64,000 nt of DNA from Bufo bufo (lineage: Eukaryota > Chordata > Amphibia > Anura > Bufonidae), in NCBI RefSeq assembly GCF_905171765.1, contig NC_053392.1:108132821-108196820 (forward strand), in the 5' to 3' direction. Made by a program: the position numbers and the translations under genes. A model generated the notes under the pieces. It had not been told where the DNA came from. It did no database searches and saw only the letters and a list, made by a program, of their open reading frames with translations. Numbering within the stretch: position 1 is the first letter of the stretch; each line of letters starts with the position of its first letter. Below are positions 21,816 through 32,612 of this stretch, one piece after another.

Positions 21816-22217
21816 TATTGTTAAGCAAGCAAAGCAGGAAGGGGACGTGGATGTTCTTGTCCATCTAGGGACAAATGACCTGGCTTGCAATGAAGTGTCA
21901 GAGGTGAAAAAATCTTTTATCACACTTGGTAATGACGTACAGGATTTTGCATCCACCATTTCATTTTCTGAAGTTCTGCCTGTGCATAATGTTCAGAATG
22001 ATAGGCAGAGGCGCATAAAGGAGTTCAACATATGGCTTGGTAAATGGTGTCAAGAGCAAGGATTTGGCTTTGTTTCTCATGATAGCTCTACTTGGAATAG
22101 AAAGGAACTGTACAAAAAAGATGGATTGCATCTTTCTCTCAAAGGAACAAATGTACTTAGTGAACAACTCCAAGAATTTGCGAAAGAGTATTTAAACTAG
22201 GAAGGGGTGGCAAAAGA

Positions 22218-25047
22218 GTGAAAATAAAAGAGTCCAATTGCCCCCCGAAACAATGCCAGAACAGGTCAGAAGCACAGAGGTTAAGAAATGATAAGCTCAG
22301 AGTCCTGTCTACAAATGCTCGCAATTTAGGTAAAAAAATCAATGAACTTGCGTCAATAATGGCATCTGAGAATGTAGATTTAGTGGCTGTTACGGAGACA
22401 TGGTTTAATGAAAGAAATGACTGGGACATAACCATACCAGGGTACTCTTTATACAGAAGAGACAGAGAAGGCAAGAAAGGAGGAGGAGTGGCCCTGTATG
22501 TGAAAGATAGCATTAAATCTAACCTAATACAAGTTGGTGAGGCCAACATAGAGTCAGTTTGGGTTACGTTGCAGTTTGCTAACCATGCAGTAACTCGTGT
22601 AGGTGTGATATATAGACCACCTGGTCAAGTTAAAGAACTAGATGATCTACTAGTTGAAGAAATAGCTAAAATGACAATGAAAGGAGAAGTTATCATTATG
22701 GGAGATTTCAATCTTCCCGATATAAACTGGAAAACCAAAATAGCAAGTTCTACCAGGAGTACAGATATTCTAAATTCCCTACTGGGGTTATCTCTACAAC
22801 AAGTGGTTGAGGAGCCAACCCGGAGGGAGGCCATTTTGGATTTGGTATTCACAAATGGGGATTCGGTATATGATGTCATTGTAGGCGAAACCTTGGGATC
22901 TAGTGATCACCAGTCAGTGTGGTTAAATATAAGAACTGTGAAAAAGTCCCACCACACAAAAACAAAAGTTTTAGATTTTAGAAAAACAGACTTTTCAAAA
23001 ATGAAATTAGTCATAAATGAGTCCTTATCAGACTGGAACGGATTACATGGAGTCCAGGAGAAATGGGACTACTTAAAAGGTGCATTATTGAAGGCAACAG
23101 AAAATTGCATTAGACTTGTCAGTAAAAGCAAAAAAAGGAAGAGACCACTGTGGTACTCAGCAGAAGTGGCCCAAATCATTAAAAATAAAAAGCTAGCATT
23201 TTGTAATTATAAAAAAACCCAGAGCAATGAAGATAAGGAAATCTACAAGATTAGGCAGAAAGAGGCCAAGCAAGTTATAAGAACTTCTAAAGCGCAGGCA
23301 GAAGAAAAACTAGCTCAGTCTATGAAAAAAGGGGATAAGACATTCTTCAGATATATAAATGAAAAAAGGAAATTAAAACAAGGAATAACTAAATTAAAAA
23401 CAAAGGACGGAAGGTATGTAGAAGAGAATAAAGGGCTAGCCGACTTCCTTAATGAATACTTCTGTTCAGTTTTTACAAAAGAAAAAGGAGAAGGACCTCC
23501 ACTAGAAAGGATGACTAATAAATCGTTTGATGCATGTGTCTTTACAGAGGAAGATGTTCTAAGTTTGCTGTCTAAAGTGAAGACAAATAAGTCACAGGGG
23601 CCTGATGAGATACACCCAAAATTATTAAAAGAGCTTAGTGGTGAGCTGGCAAAACCGTTAACAGATTTATTTAACCAATCATTAGTAACAGGAGTCGTCC
23701 CGGAAGATTGGAAATTGGCAAATGTCGTGCCCATTCACAAGAAAGGTAGTAGGGAGGAATCAAGCAACTATAGACCAGTGAGTCTGACATCAATAGTAGG
23801 CAAATTAATGGAAACCCTATTTAAAGGATAGGATTGTGGAACATCTAAAATCCCATGGATTGCAAGATGAAAAACAACATGGGTTTACTTCAGGGAGATC
23901 ATGTCAAACAAATCTTATAGATTTTTTTGACTGGGTGACTAAAATAATAGACGGTGGAGGTGCAGTAGACATCGCATATCTAGATTTTAGTAAGGCTTTT
24001 GACACTGTCCCACATAGAAGACTTATCAATAAACTGCAGTCATTGAGCATGGACTCCCATATTGTTGAGTGGATTAGGCAGTGGCTGAGTGACAGACAGC
24101 AGAGGGTTGTAGTCAATGGAGAACATTCAAAACAAGGTCATGTTACAAGTGGGGTTCCACAGGGATCTGTACTGGGACCAATTTTGTTTAATATCTTCAT
24201 AAGTGATATTGCAAAAGGCCTCGATGGTAAGGTTTGTCTTTTTGCTGATGACACAAAGATATGTAACAGGGTTGATGTTCCTGGAGGGAAACGCCAAATG
24301 GAAAAGGATTTAGGAAAACTAGAAGAATGGTCAGAACTTTGGCAACTGAAATTTAATGTGGATAAGTGCAAGATAATGCACCTGGGGCGTAAAAACCCAA
24401 GGGCAGAATATAGAATATTTGACACAGTCCTGACCTCAGTATCTGAGGAAAGGGATTTAGGAGTAATTATTTCAGAAGACTTAAAGGTAGGAAGACAATG
24501 TAATAGGGCAGCACGAAATGCCAGCAGAATGCTTGGATGTATAGGGAGAGGTATAAGCAGTAGAAAGAGTGAAGTGCTTATGCCGCTGTACAGAACACTG
24601 GTGAGACCTCACTTGGAGTATTGTGCGCAGTACTGGAGGCCATATCTCCAGAAGGATATAGATACTCTAGAGAGAGTTCAGAGAAGAGCTACTAAACTAG
24701 TACATGGATTGCAGGATAAAACTTACCAGGAAAGGTTAAAGGACCTTAATATGTATAGCTTGGAAGAAAGAAGAGACAGAGGGGATATGATAGAAACTTT
24801 TAAATACATAAAGGGAATCAACTCGGTAAAGGAGGAGAGCATATTTAAAAGAAGAAAAACTACCACAAGAGGACACAGTTTTAAATTAGAGGGGCAAAGG
24901 TTTAAAAGTAATATAAGAAAGTATTACTTTACTGAGAGAGTAGTGGATGCATGGAATAGCCTTCCTGCAGAAGTGGTAGCTGCAAATACAGTGAAGGAGT
25001 TTAAGCATGCATGTGATAGGCATAAGGCTATCCTTCATATAAGATAG
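22218..25047 (+). pseudogene. CR1 ORF2 (AP-endonuclease and reverse transcriptase), one frameshift
   Basis: The first part (22218-23831, 537 residues) has the endonuclease: STNARNLGKK (about 31-40), VAVTETWF (Glu 60), GDFNLPDINW (162-171), LGSSDHQSVW (about 230), then the start of RT (NYRPVSLTSIVGKLME). One extra base in the T-run at 23820-23822 shifts the frame; the second part (23836-25047) carries the rest of RT: YLDFSKAFDTV (49-59), SGVPQGSVLGP (105-115), CLFADDTKI (FADD at 136-139), and a C-terminal domain ending HKAILHIR. This enzyme nicks the target and copies the RNA at the nick. Except for the single indel the frame is intact with all catalytic residues. The 3' end is nearly identical to 8331-8880. 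Confidence 0.94.
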
Positions 25048-25140
25048 GGCCAGGGACTATTCATAGGATTCAGATATATTGGGCAGACTAGATGGGCCAA
25101 ATGGTTCTTATCTGCCGACACATTCTATGTTTCTATGTTA

Positions 25141-26072
25141 TGGAGGAAGCTAAATATGCATGAGGTGTATCATAATCCAATGTTCATCTGCATTTCTGTG
25201 AAAAATATATGTAATTTAGCACATATTACATCTGTTTACATGAAATTAGCTTAGGAAAGATAATTTAAATATCTTTCCCAGAAACCCAGAGAGGCATTGC
25301 TTGGCCTGCAATACTCAGCACGTGTACTATGCATACTAGGCGCTCACCATAATGGGAAAGATTACCCCCCAGACGATGCATATATCTTGTCAAGAAACCC
25401 AGAGTAGCATACTAGGTGGCCTGTCTCTCACTCTTTCTCTCTTGTCACATCCTAGAGTATTTCAAGAAATAAAAAGTCCTAGGAGAACAGATAGTTCTAT
25501 ATACTAACATTCAAGGCCATTGGAGCATATGTGATTTGGGTAGAACCGATTCTTACCTGAATCAAACTTTTTTTTAAATTTGGCGAAGCGGATGTGAAAC
25601 TACTTTCAACAAATTTACTCATTCACTCTTTAATATACATATTTGATGGTCCACCTCAAAAACAACAATTTGTGCTGCAATTTTTGGGTGATTTAGACCA
25701 TAATAAGTAATTTCTGTGTTTGTTCTATGCACTTCAATTTGATGTTTTCTGAAGTATTCTATTACTATGATGTTATTCTGCTGTTACATAGTCACGTATG
25801 GCCATATCCAGTTCCATTCTTTTTTAATTTATTAAAATAAATAGTTTGTTCTCAGCAGATCTTCAAAAAATGTCGACAAAGCCTTCTGCTCATTTTTAAG
25901 CAACTGTTACTCATGACTATGATTGGGGTGGAGAAAGTGTTCTTTTTCAGGGTAAACACAGAAGGTCTGATACAACAAAAGCTAGCTGGTAGTGAAAGGC
26001 ACACTTATCTGCCAACATTAGATTAGGCTTGGGGCGGTTACTCACTACATGCAACCGGACTGCTGAAGCATA
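25141..26072. other. Upstream region of cldn18 exon 1a, no gene
   Basis: Between the CR1 tail and the exon 1a promoter I see unique-looking AT-rich sequence without coding potential or clear repeat ends. Distal control elements of exon 1a may lie here, but none can be named from sequence. Confidence 0.4.
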
Positions 26073-26084
26073 TGACGTATATAA
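26073..26084 (+). promoter_or_regulatory. cldn18: Candidate core promoter of cldn18 exon 1a (CRE-like plus TATA box)
   Basis: TGACGTATATAA joins a half-CRE/ATF-like TGACGT (26073 region) to TATATAA (26078-26084). A start site about 25-30 bp downstream (near 26108-26112) would give a 5' UTR of about 80 nt before the ATG at 26190. Position and motif fit; no direct evidence of use. Confidence 0.5.
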
Positions 26085-26189
26085 CACTGCAAGTGTAAAA
26101 CTACAACATCCCTACAGCTCTACCACTAAGTGCATTAACCATTCTTTAGCATCTAAACCTGTGTGGGTACAGACACATAGAGTGGCATC

Positions 26190-26409
26190 ATGGCTTTAGC
26201 ACTTTGCCAGTGTTTGGGGTTCTTTCTTGCAGCTATTGGTGTGGGTGGCATATTGGCAGCCACTGCAATGAATCAATGGAGCACTCAGGACCTGTACAAT
26301 AACCCAGTGACCGAGACATTCAATTTCCAGGGTTTATGGCAAAGTTGTGTTACAGATAGCTCTGGTTATACTGAATGCCGTTCATATTTCACTATCCTCG
26401 GATTACCTG
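26190..26409 (+). CDS. cldn18: Claudin-18 alternative first coding exon 1a
   Basis: ATG at 26190 has a strong context (A at -3, G at +4). The 73 codons encode TM1 (about residues 7-27, CLGFFLAAIGVGGILAATAM) and the first extracellular loop, with claudin landmarks W30, GLW at 49-51 and the cysteine pair C54 and C64. The donor is CTG|GTGAGA at 26410. In the loop, NQWSTQDLYNNPVT resembles the mammalian stomach isoform (A2), but QSCVTDSSGY departs from the RSCVR.SSGF of both mammalian isoforms. That removes two basic residues near the pore-lining part of the loop, which could alter charge selectivity (inference). Reading past the donor adds 19 codons to a stop at 26468, which is just intron read-through. 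Confidence 0.95.
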
Positions 26410-27307
26410 GTGAGACCTTTGTTTTTTCCGTTTCATTTAATGATTGTGTAGATAAATGGTGCATTTGAGGCTCTGGCATTTACTTAGGACAAGAGTTCCA
26501 TTAAGGAACGGATGTTCACACCTGGCAGATTTGCTGAAAAAATGTTTCTGAATCTTTCATACATCTAAATGGGGTTAGCAAATATCCTTGCACTTGCTGC
26601 AGAAACAACCTTATAAAGATGTGTAGAAGAGATTTTCCAATTTCTGCAATATGTGAATGTAGCCTTATACTTTTCACTTTCTATGTGCTTACCTGAAATA
26701 AAATTTTTTTTAACGGAAGTGATTTTCTATACCATTTAACTGTAAGGGGAGGTTCACATGGAGTTTTTTTTAGAGCAGGTCATGAGATATTTCTCTTCAG
26801 GTTTTTCGGCTAAAGCCAGAAGTGGATCCTGCAGGAAGAAGTCTAAGTTCTTCCTTTATATTTCTGATGCCTTTTTAATGCACTTCTGGCTTGCCGCAAA
26901 ATCTCCTCCTATGTATGCACCTAATCTAAAACTTTCCTTCTGCATAGATTCTTTGAGATGCCAAGTGCACCAGCGATATCATTTCTGGTTGCAATTATTA
27001 TAGAAAATATTCATGATACGTATAAATTGTTTATTATTTTGTAAATGTGGTGTTTTTATGAACTGTGCCATTTTAAAAAGATAAGAAGTAAAATAAATGG
27101 TTACCTTATTTTTATTAAAAACAAAGTAATTTGGAAATTGCATAAGAAGCAGTCAGAATATATTTCATCCTTATTAATTAGTATAATCATTTTTCTAAAG
27201 TTAAAATTCGTTTTCTGGGAATATATATTGATGCAAGTTCATATTTGCAACTGTAGTTTTCACGTAAACAAGTACAGAAGTGGATCTAAAAAGAAGGAAA
27301 CCTATAC
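26410..27307. other. Start of intron 1, no gene
   Basis: No exon seen. A single GGGGAGGTTCACATGGAG end near 26747 resembles PIF/Harbinger-type MITE termini, but no matching right end was found. Confidence 0.4.
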
Positions 27308-27617
27308 GGGCTCTTTCACATGAGCGGATGCCGTGCGTGGAATCCCCTGCGTTAAAAGAGTGCCAAACCCCGCTCTGGACAGCAGAGACTCAGAGCATTA
27401 ACATGACTGATAATGCTCCGTGCCTTTCTGATCTTTTTACTACAAAATCACAGTGAGATAAAGTTGTCACCGTGATTTTGTAGTAAAAAGATTGCCAAGA
27501 GGCACAGAGCATTATCAATCATGTTAATGCTCCGTGTCTCTGCTGTCTGGAACAGGGCTTGGCACTCTTTTAACGCAGGGGATTCCACGCAAGGCATCCA
27601 CTCGTGTGAAAGAGCCC
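27308..27617. repeat. Palindromic PIF/Harbinger-type MITE
   Basis: Almost the whole 310 bp is one inverted repeat: GGGCTCTTTCACATGAGCGG against the mirror image ending GTGTGAAAGAGCCC. The flanks read TAC (left) and TAA (right), close to the 3-bp TWA target duplication. Confidence 0.8.
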
Positions 27618-29862
27618 TAAGAAGGAAGGGAGGATATCTACTTATCCGATTTGTATCTAATCCTAAAACTATAGGTGTGAATCTAGTCTTAGGCTACTTT
27701 CACATGGGAATATTTGGGGAATTATGGTATTTTCCATCAGTATTTCTAAGCCAAATCCAAGATCCAACATAAATGGAGAATGAGTACAGTATATTGAAAG
27801 TTTACACCTTTTCCAAGTTTTTGATCCTCACCTCCCTTTGGTTTACTAAAATGGTTGCAAAATCCAGCTTCATAGAAAGTCAAAGGTGAACTGAAGCTAG
27901 AACCAATGCCATAGTTTTCTGATCGGATTGTTCATATTCATCTAGCGCATCACTTGATGATGTCAGATGTCAAATAGAGCCGGACAGAAAAGCGCTGCAT
28001 GCAGCGTATAGACACCAAATCTGTGTGCTCCTGATTTTGGCTTCCAAAACTGCATCAAGAAACCTAACTGTGTGGCCGTACCCTCATGCTGCAAATTTTT
28101 GCTGCATTTTTCCTAGCGTTTTTTTTTTTTTTTTTGCCACCTTTTTGTGACAAAATAATACAGCGGTCAGATCGTAGACTTAAGACAATAGGAAATTTTG
28201 AAATACACTATAGAAAGTGTGACTTTTGTGGCATTTTTTCACTCTTGGTGCACTTTTTAGGGCTAGATTTTTTTAATGCTGCATTCTCTGGTACAGCGTT
28301 TTAAAAAAAAAAAAAAAAAGAAGAAAATTAATGTAAAAAAATTACCTGAATTTATTGTTTTGTTAAAAGCCTGAAAACTGCCACAAAAGGTTTGTGTGAA
28401 GGAAGTCTGAGCTTATTATATATTTTTTTAAGGAATTGAAGACTAATAATCAATTCCTATTTAAGTATAGGGTTATATAAACCTATAGCAGCCCATGAAA
28501 ATGCTGAAAGAATGGCTGCACACGATATAGATTTAAGTGTAGAAATTTGCACCATATATTTTCACTATTTATCAAATTTTTGGTGCAGTTTATGTGCATT
28601 CCATTGAAAAGGGTGAAATCCACACAAGAAAAATACAACGATTGACATGCTGCAGATTTCAAGTTCAACACAGCAGTTCAATTTCCGCACCTACATGACA
28701 TTTCTTTAATCTCATACACTTTGCTGGTACTGTATTACACTGAAGCTCAAAAATCTATTTGGAAAAACCGCACGTAATCTGCATGGTGTGCAAACACCCT
28801 AAAATTCAGAACCACACTTGTCTTATTACGGAGCAGTATTAATAATATGGCAGAACATTGTATATGGAAAATACACTTATAAAAACATTTAGGCAATATA
28901 ACAATACGCAAAATGAATAAGTTATTTATATTTTTTTTAAAAGCGATTCCTAGTGAGCCTAATATAGCTTATGTTTAGTATACATGCATAATCTATTACT
29001 AGAGATATTAGTGGTCATCTACTATGACCATCTACGCCAGAAACTGGTGTAAAAAAAAAATCACAAACTAAAAGTTCTGACTTAAATGCCACTGCACCTA
29101 AATTTACGTTGCCATCGTCTTGCCACTTTACGATAAGGGGGTTTACCAGGGTGAGTATGTGGGAAGGGCCAGTGACCCTGGATCATTTATCATCATTTAC
29201 ACCACTCTTCTTGTGTAGGGCCACCTGCACACAGGTGCGGGTGAACGCGCATAAGATCCGCATAAATTTCCGGGTGGATTTCTGTGCGTTTCTGCAGCAT
29301 ACCCGCACAAAAATCTGCAAAGTCTAATTGTGATTTTTGGTGTAGATTTGATGCGGCTTCCATTGAAAAGGGTGAAATCCGCAGCTAAAACTGCAAGCAT
29401 AATTGATATGCTGAGGATATGGAAATCCACATGGCAGGTCAATTTCCTGCAAAATCTGTAAATTAGGTTAGTGTAATCTCGTACACTTTGCAGGTACTGT
29501 AATACACTGCTGTTTTTCAGCACACACAAGGAATCCATGCAGAAAACAAACACACATATTCCGCACTGTTTGCAGCTGGTCTAAAGGATGACTGAAAGAT
29601 TTCAACCTAGGTGCACAGGCTGCTTGCGTCTCATTATAAATTAAGGGCATCCTCTGACAACTCAGGGGATATCAAAAAGCATAAAAAATGCTGGTCTTGA
29701 TAAATGACTCCATTGTGGTAGGAACTTTTGTCTATGGAATCAGTCGGGAAGATTCATCACACCCTGTACTCCAGAATTCTATTTTCAAAAAGTTGAAAAA
29801 TAGGGGCTTCTGCAATTTTTTGGGGGTTAGTTGCCCAAGAAACTTACATGGCAATATGTGTC
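27618..29862. other. Intronic stretch with partial MITE ends
   Basis: No exon seen. Partial repeats are present: a CTTAGGCTACTTTCACATGG end near 27690, a GGCCGTACCCTCATG end near 28075, and two related blocks (28480-28800 and 29215-29590) sharing 'ATTGAAAAGGGTGAAATCC'. Homopolymer T and A runs occur at 28119 and 28304. Confidence 0.5.
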
Positions 29863-29864
29863 GT

Positions 29865-30040
29865 GCAGGGGTGCAACTATCCTTGAGGCAAAAACTGAAA
29901 CGGCGACCCCCCTTCCCAATGCCAATTTCTCAACCTAACCCCTTCCCTTCAGCCCATGGTCCTTCGGCTGCCCCGCTCTTGCCCCTACCTAGTTCTGCCT
30001 GAGGTGATCGCCTCACCTGGCCTCATTGGTGGTGCACCCC
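29865..30040 (+). repeat. Short interspersed repeat, second copy
   Basis: Matches the reverse complement of 1083-1226 over most of its length, ending GGTGGTGCACCCC. Class unknown. Confidence 0.6.
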
Positions 30041-30775
30041 GTGACATATTTCAATATAAGTGGATTAAGGGTACAGCTACATGGCGACATGTGTTGCCCG
30101 ACAACAAGTTGCAGAAATGTCCTGCAACACAAAAATATGTGCAATTTCCTGTCACACGACTTTCTTATTGCATGTCACTTCGTCATGTAAGTGAATCTTA
30201 AAAGTTACACATGACATGTGACTTCCAACATAAAATCCAGCAGTGTTGCGACACCATTGACATACATTATCTGAAATGTTGCGTGAGTTTCTTGTCCCAC
30301 AACACATCGTCGTATAGCAGTAGCCGTGGGGTATGACCACACGGCACGGTCATGAGCAGACTCCTGACACTCGGCGATCACATGATCCGCGTTCACATCA
30401 CTGCTTCCTGATCTCTCTATACAGGCCTCATTGCACGATGTGTATAGAGTAATGGGGACCCAGGGATAGTGTAAAACCATCCCTTCTTTCTCTTTGGGGA
30501 TGACAGCTGACAGCCGGCTCCCATCTCCAGCAGCTGCATAATTAGTCAAATACTGGGACCCAACAGACCCAATTCAGAGAGAGTTCACATCACCGTTATT
30601 TTGGAGTTCTTCTGATCCATCAGAAGAAGAATGGATCCCATAAAAAAGTTATGCACATTTGGCATCCGTTTGAGCCACTCGTGTCTGAGATCCTTTTTTT
30701 TTTTAGATGGAAAGAAATTACTGCAGGCAGGACTTTTTTTCTGTGTAAAAAAATGTATCTTTGCATGAGGCCTTA

Positions 30776-31649
30776 GGCTGAGTTCACATCACCGTTTAGC
30801 TTTCCGTTCTTCTGATCCGTCAGCAGAAGAGAGAGAGAAAAAAAAACGGAATCCTGTAAAAAAACGGATCCTGTTGCATCAGTTATGCATAGGATTGGAT
30901 AGAATCTGTTTTTTTATAGGATCCAGTAAAAAAACAAATCCTGTTGCATCAGTTGTTGTCCATTTGAGCCATTTCCGTCTGAGATCCGTTTTTTTAGACT
31001 GAAGCAAAAGTATTGCATGCAGGACTTTTTTTCCCGTCTAAAAACGGATCTCAGACAGAAATGGCTCAAATGGATGACAACTGATGCGACAGGATCCGTT
31101 TTTTTACAGGGTCCTCTTTTTTCTCTCTCTTTCTTCTTCTGACGGATCAGAAGAATGGAAAGCTAAGGGTGGGTTCACACTAGCGTTATGGAGTCCGTTA
31201 TAGCTTTCCGTTATAACAGGGTTATAACGGAACATAACGGAATCCATAAGACGGAAGGGCGAATCCGTTTTGCTCCCCATAGACTTGCATTATGACGGAA
31301 TGCAAAACGGACGCCTTTAAAAGGCATTCCGTTTGCTCAGCGTCCTAATAGAAGTCTATGGGAATCAAAACGGATCCGTCTGGTGCCCGTTATGCAAAAC
31401 GGAAAACAAAGTCCTATCGATAGGACTTTGTTTTCCGTCTTGCATAACGGTACCCAGAGGGATCCGTTATGTTTTCCCATAGACTTCTATTAGGACGGAG
31501 CAAAACGGAATGCCTCTTAAAGGCTTCCGTTTTGCATTCCATCTTATGGATTCCGTTATGTTCTGTTATAACCCTGTTATAACGGAAAGCCATAACTGAC
31601 TCCATAACGCTAGTGTGAACCCACCCTAAATGGTGATGTGAACTCAGCC
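30776..31649. mobile_element. PIF/Harbinger-type MITE containing a second MITE
   Basis: Ends GGCTGAGTTCACATCACCGT and the mirror image ending CTCAGCC lie between TTA duplications (30773-30775 and 31650-31652). The inner arms (TTCTTCTGATCCGTC and its complement) pair over more than 100 bp. A complete 460-bp MITE sits near its right end (31167-31626). Confidence 0.82.
31167..31626. mobile_element. Nested PIF/Harbinger-type MITE (460 bp palindrome)
   Basis: GGGTGGGTTCACACTAGCGT is mirrored at the right end, with TAA at 31164-31166 and 31627-31629. Nearly the whole element is a perfect hairpin built on 'CCGTTATAACGG'-type words, implying a recent insertion. Confidence 0.88.
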
Positions 31650-31652
31650 TTA

Positions 31653-31949
31653 GAGTCCATTCACCCGCAACTGTTTTGTGGTCCACAAATTGAGGATCCA
31701 CAAAACACGGACATTGGCCATGTGGGTTCCGCATTTTAATAGAAATGCCTTTTCTTGTCCGTGACTGCGGACAAGAATAGGACATGTTCTATTTTTTTGT
31801 GGGGCCGTGGAATGGAAGTGCAGATGCAGACAGCACACGCTGTGCTGTCCACATCTTTTACAGCGCCATTGAAAATGAATGGGTCCGCACCCGTTCCGCC
31901 AAATTGCGGAGCGGATGCGGACCCATTTTGTGGACATGTGAATGGATCC
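31653..31949. mobile_element. PIF/Harbinger-type MITE adjoining the previous one
   Basis: Ends GAGTCCATTCACCC and GTGAATGGATCC with TTA at 31650-31652 and 31950-31952. The left TTA is the same three bases as the right TTA of element 30776-31649. Related in sequence to 59090-59393 (shared 'GACAAGAATAGGACATG'). Confidence 0.8.
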
Positions 31950-32612
31950 TTAGAGGGAAATGGCTCAAACAGATGCCAAATGTGTAAAACTGATGCACAG
32001 GATCTATTTTTTACAGGATCTTTTAATTGTCTGAGATAATTAAAAATCTCAGACAAGACCCCTCCCTAAAATAAAAAAAAATAATTTCATACTTATCCCT
32101 TTCCCGAAGACAAAAAAAATGAGGAAATTTGAAGAATAAGATCAGAATTTTTGTGATTGCATACCTTTAAAAGGCAAAACATTAAAGTCCTATGCAAGTT
32201 AATGTAATGTCACAATTTTACTGTCACCATAAAGCCCTAGCCTAACAGTGACCATACACATTAGATAGAGGTGGGCTGATGGTTGAACAACAGTTGAATA
32301 AACAATCATCTGGTGAATGGCTGGACACATTTTAGTCCATATTGGTCGTTACAGTTGTTCAAACTGCCGTACAAGTTCAATGAAACTGAGCGATGGAATC
32401 TTTTCTGGGAACATTTTTTCCATGAAAGATTTTTTTCCTTCCAATTATCCAAGAAAAATTTCAAACATGGTTGACTTTTTTTCAGACGATGATGGTCTTT
32501 TATCAATCGGCTAAAATCATCACTTTGTTTTGTTACCTGACAAACAATTTGAGTTGAAATCATTCATTTTCTTCAACTTTAGACTGATTTGTATAGCCTC
32601 CTTTACATTTAA
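31950..32612. other. Intronic stretch without gene
   Basis: Begins with remnants like the inside of the 30776 MITE ('ATGGCTCAAA', 'ACAGGATC'), then sequence with no recognised feature. Confidence 0.4.

Larger units (their letters stand above)
15983..22200 (+). pseudogene. CR1 ORF1 (Cys-rich motif plus GDSL/SGNH esterase-like domain), interrupted
   Basis: The N-terminal piece starting at 15983 (MADLVQCRNCC) has paired cysteines (CRNC, CCQIC) like the zinc/PHD-like finger described in CR1 ORF1 proteins. A frameshift near 16140-16190 leads to the second piece (16144-16510), which holds the esterase block I motif LLLGDSIIRS. The Gypsy insertion (16511-21815 with TATTG duplication) then splits the frame; it continues at 21816-22200 with the block III motif HLGTND and the catalytic Asp/His motif KDGLHLS. 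Excising the Gypsy element with one TATTG copy restores a continuous frame. All three SGNH catalytic motifs are kept. The enzymatic substrate in CR1 elements is unknown; a membrane or lipid role is only a hypothesis in the field. Confidence 0.85.
15938..25140 (+). mobile_element. CR1-clade LINE, nearly full length, split by a Gypsy insertion
   Basis: Both CR1 open frames are visible in order: ORF1 with a Cys-rich N-terminal motif and an SGNH/GDSL esterase-like domain, and ORF2 with AP-endonuclease and reverse transcriptase. A 3' tail of ATTCTATG-type octamers ends at about 25140. Without the 5305-bp Gypsy element the length is about 3.9 kb, close to a full CR1. The 5' end is not defined by a duplication, so 15938 is approximate. 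The coding frames carry few lesions, so the copy is young. Confidence 0.9.

Noticed and set aside
26410..26468. Extension of claudin-18 exon 1a to the stop at 26468
   Set aside because: A GT donor at 26410 and the phase of exon 2 show that this is intron read-through.
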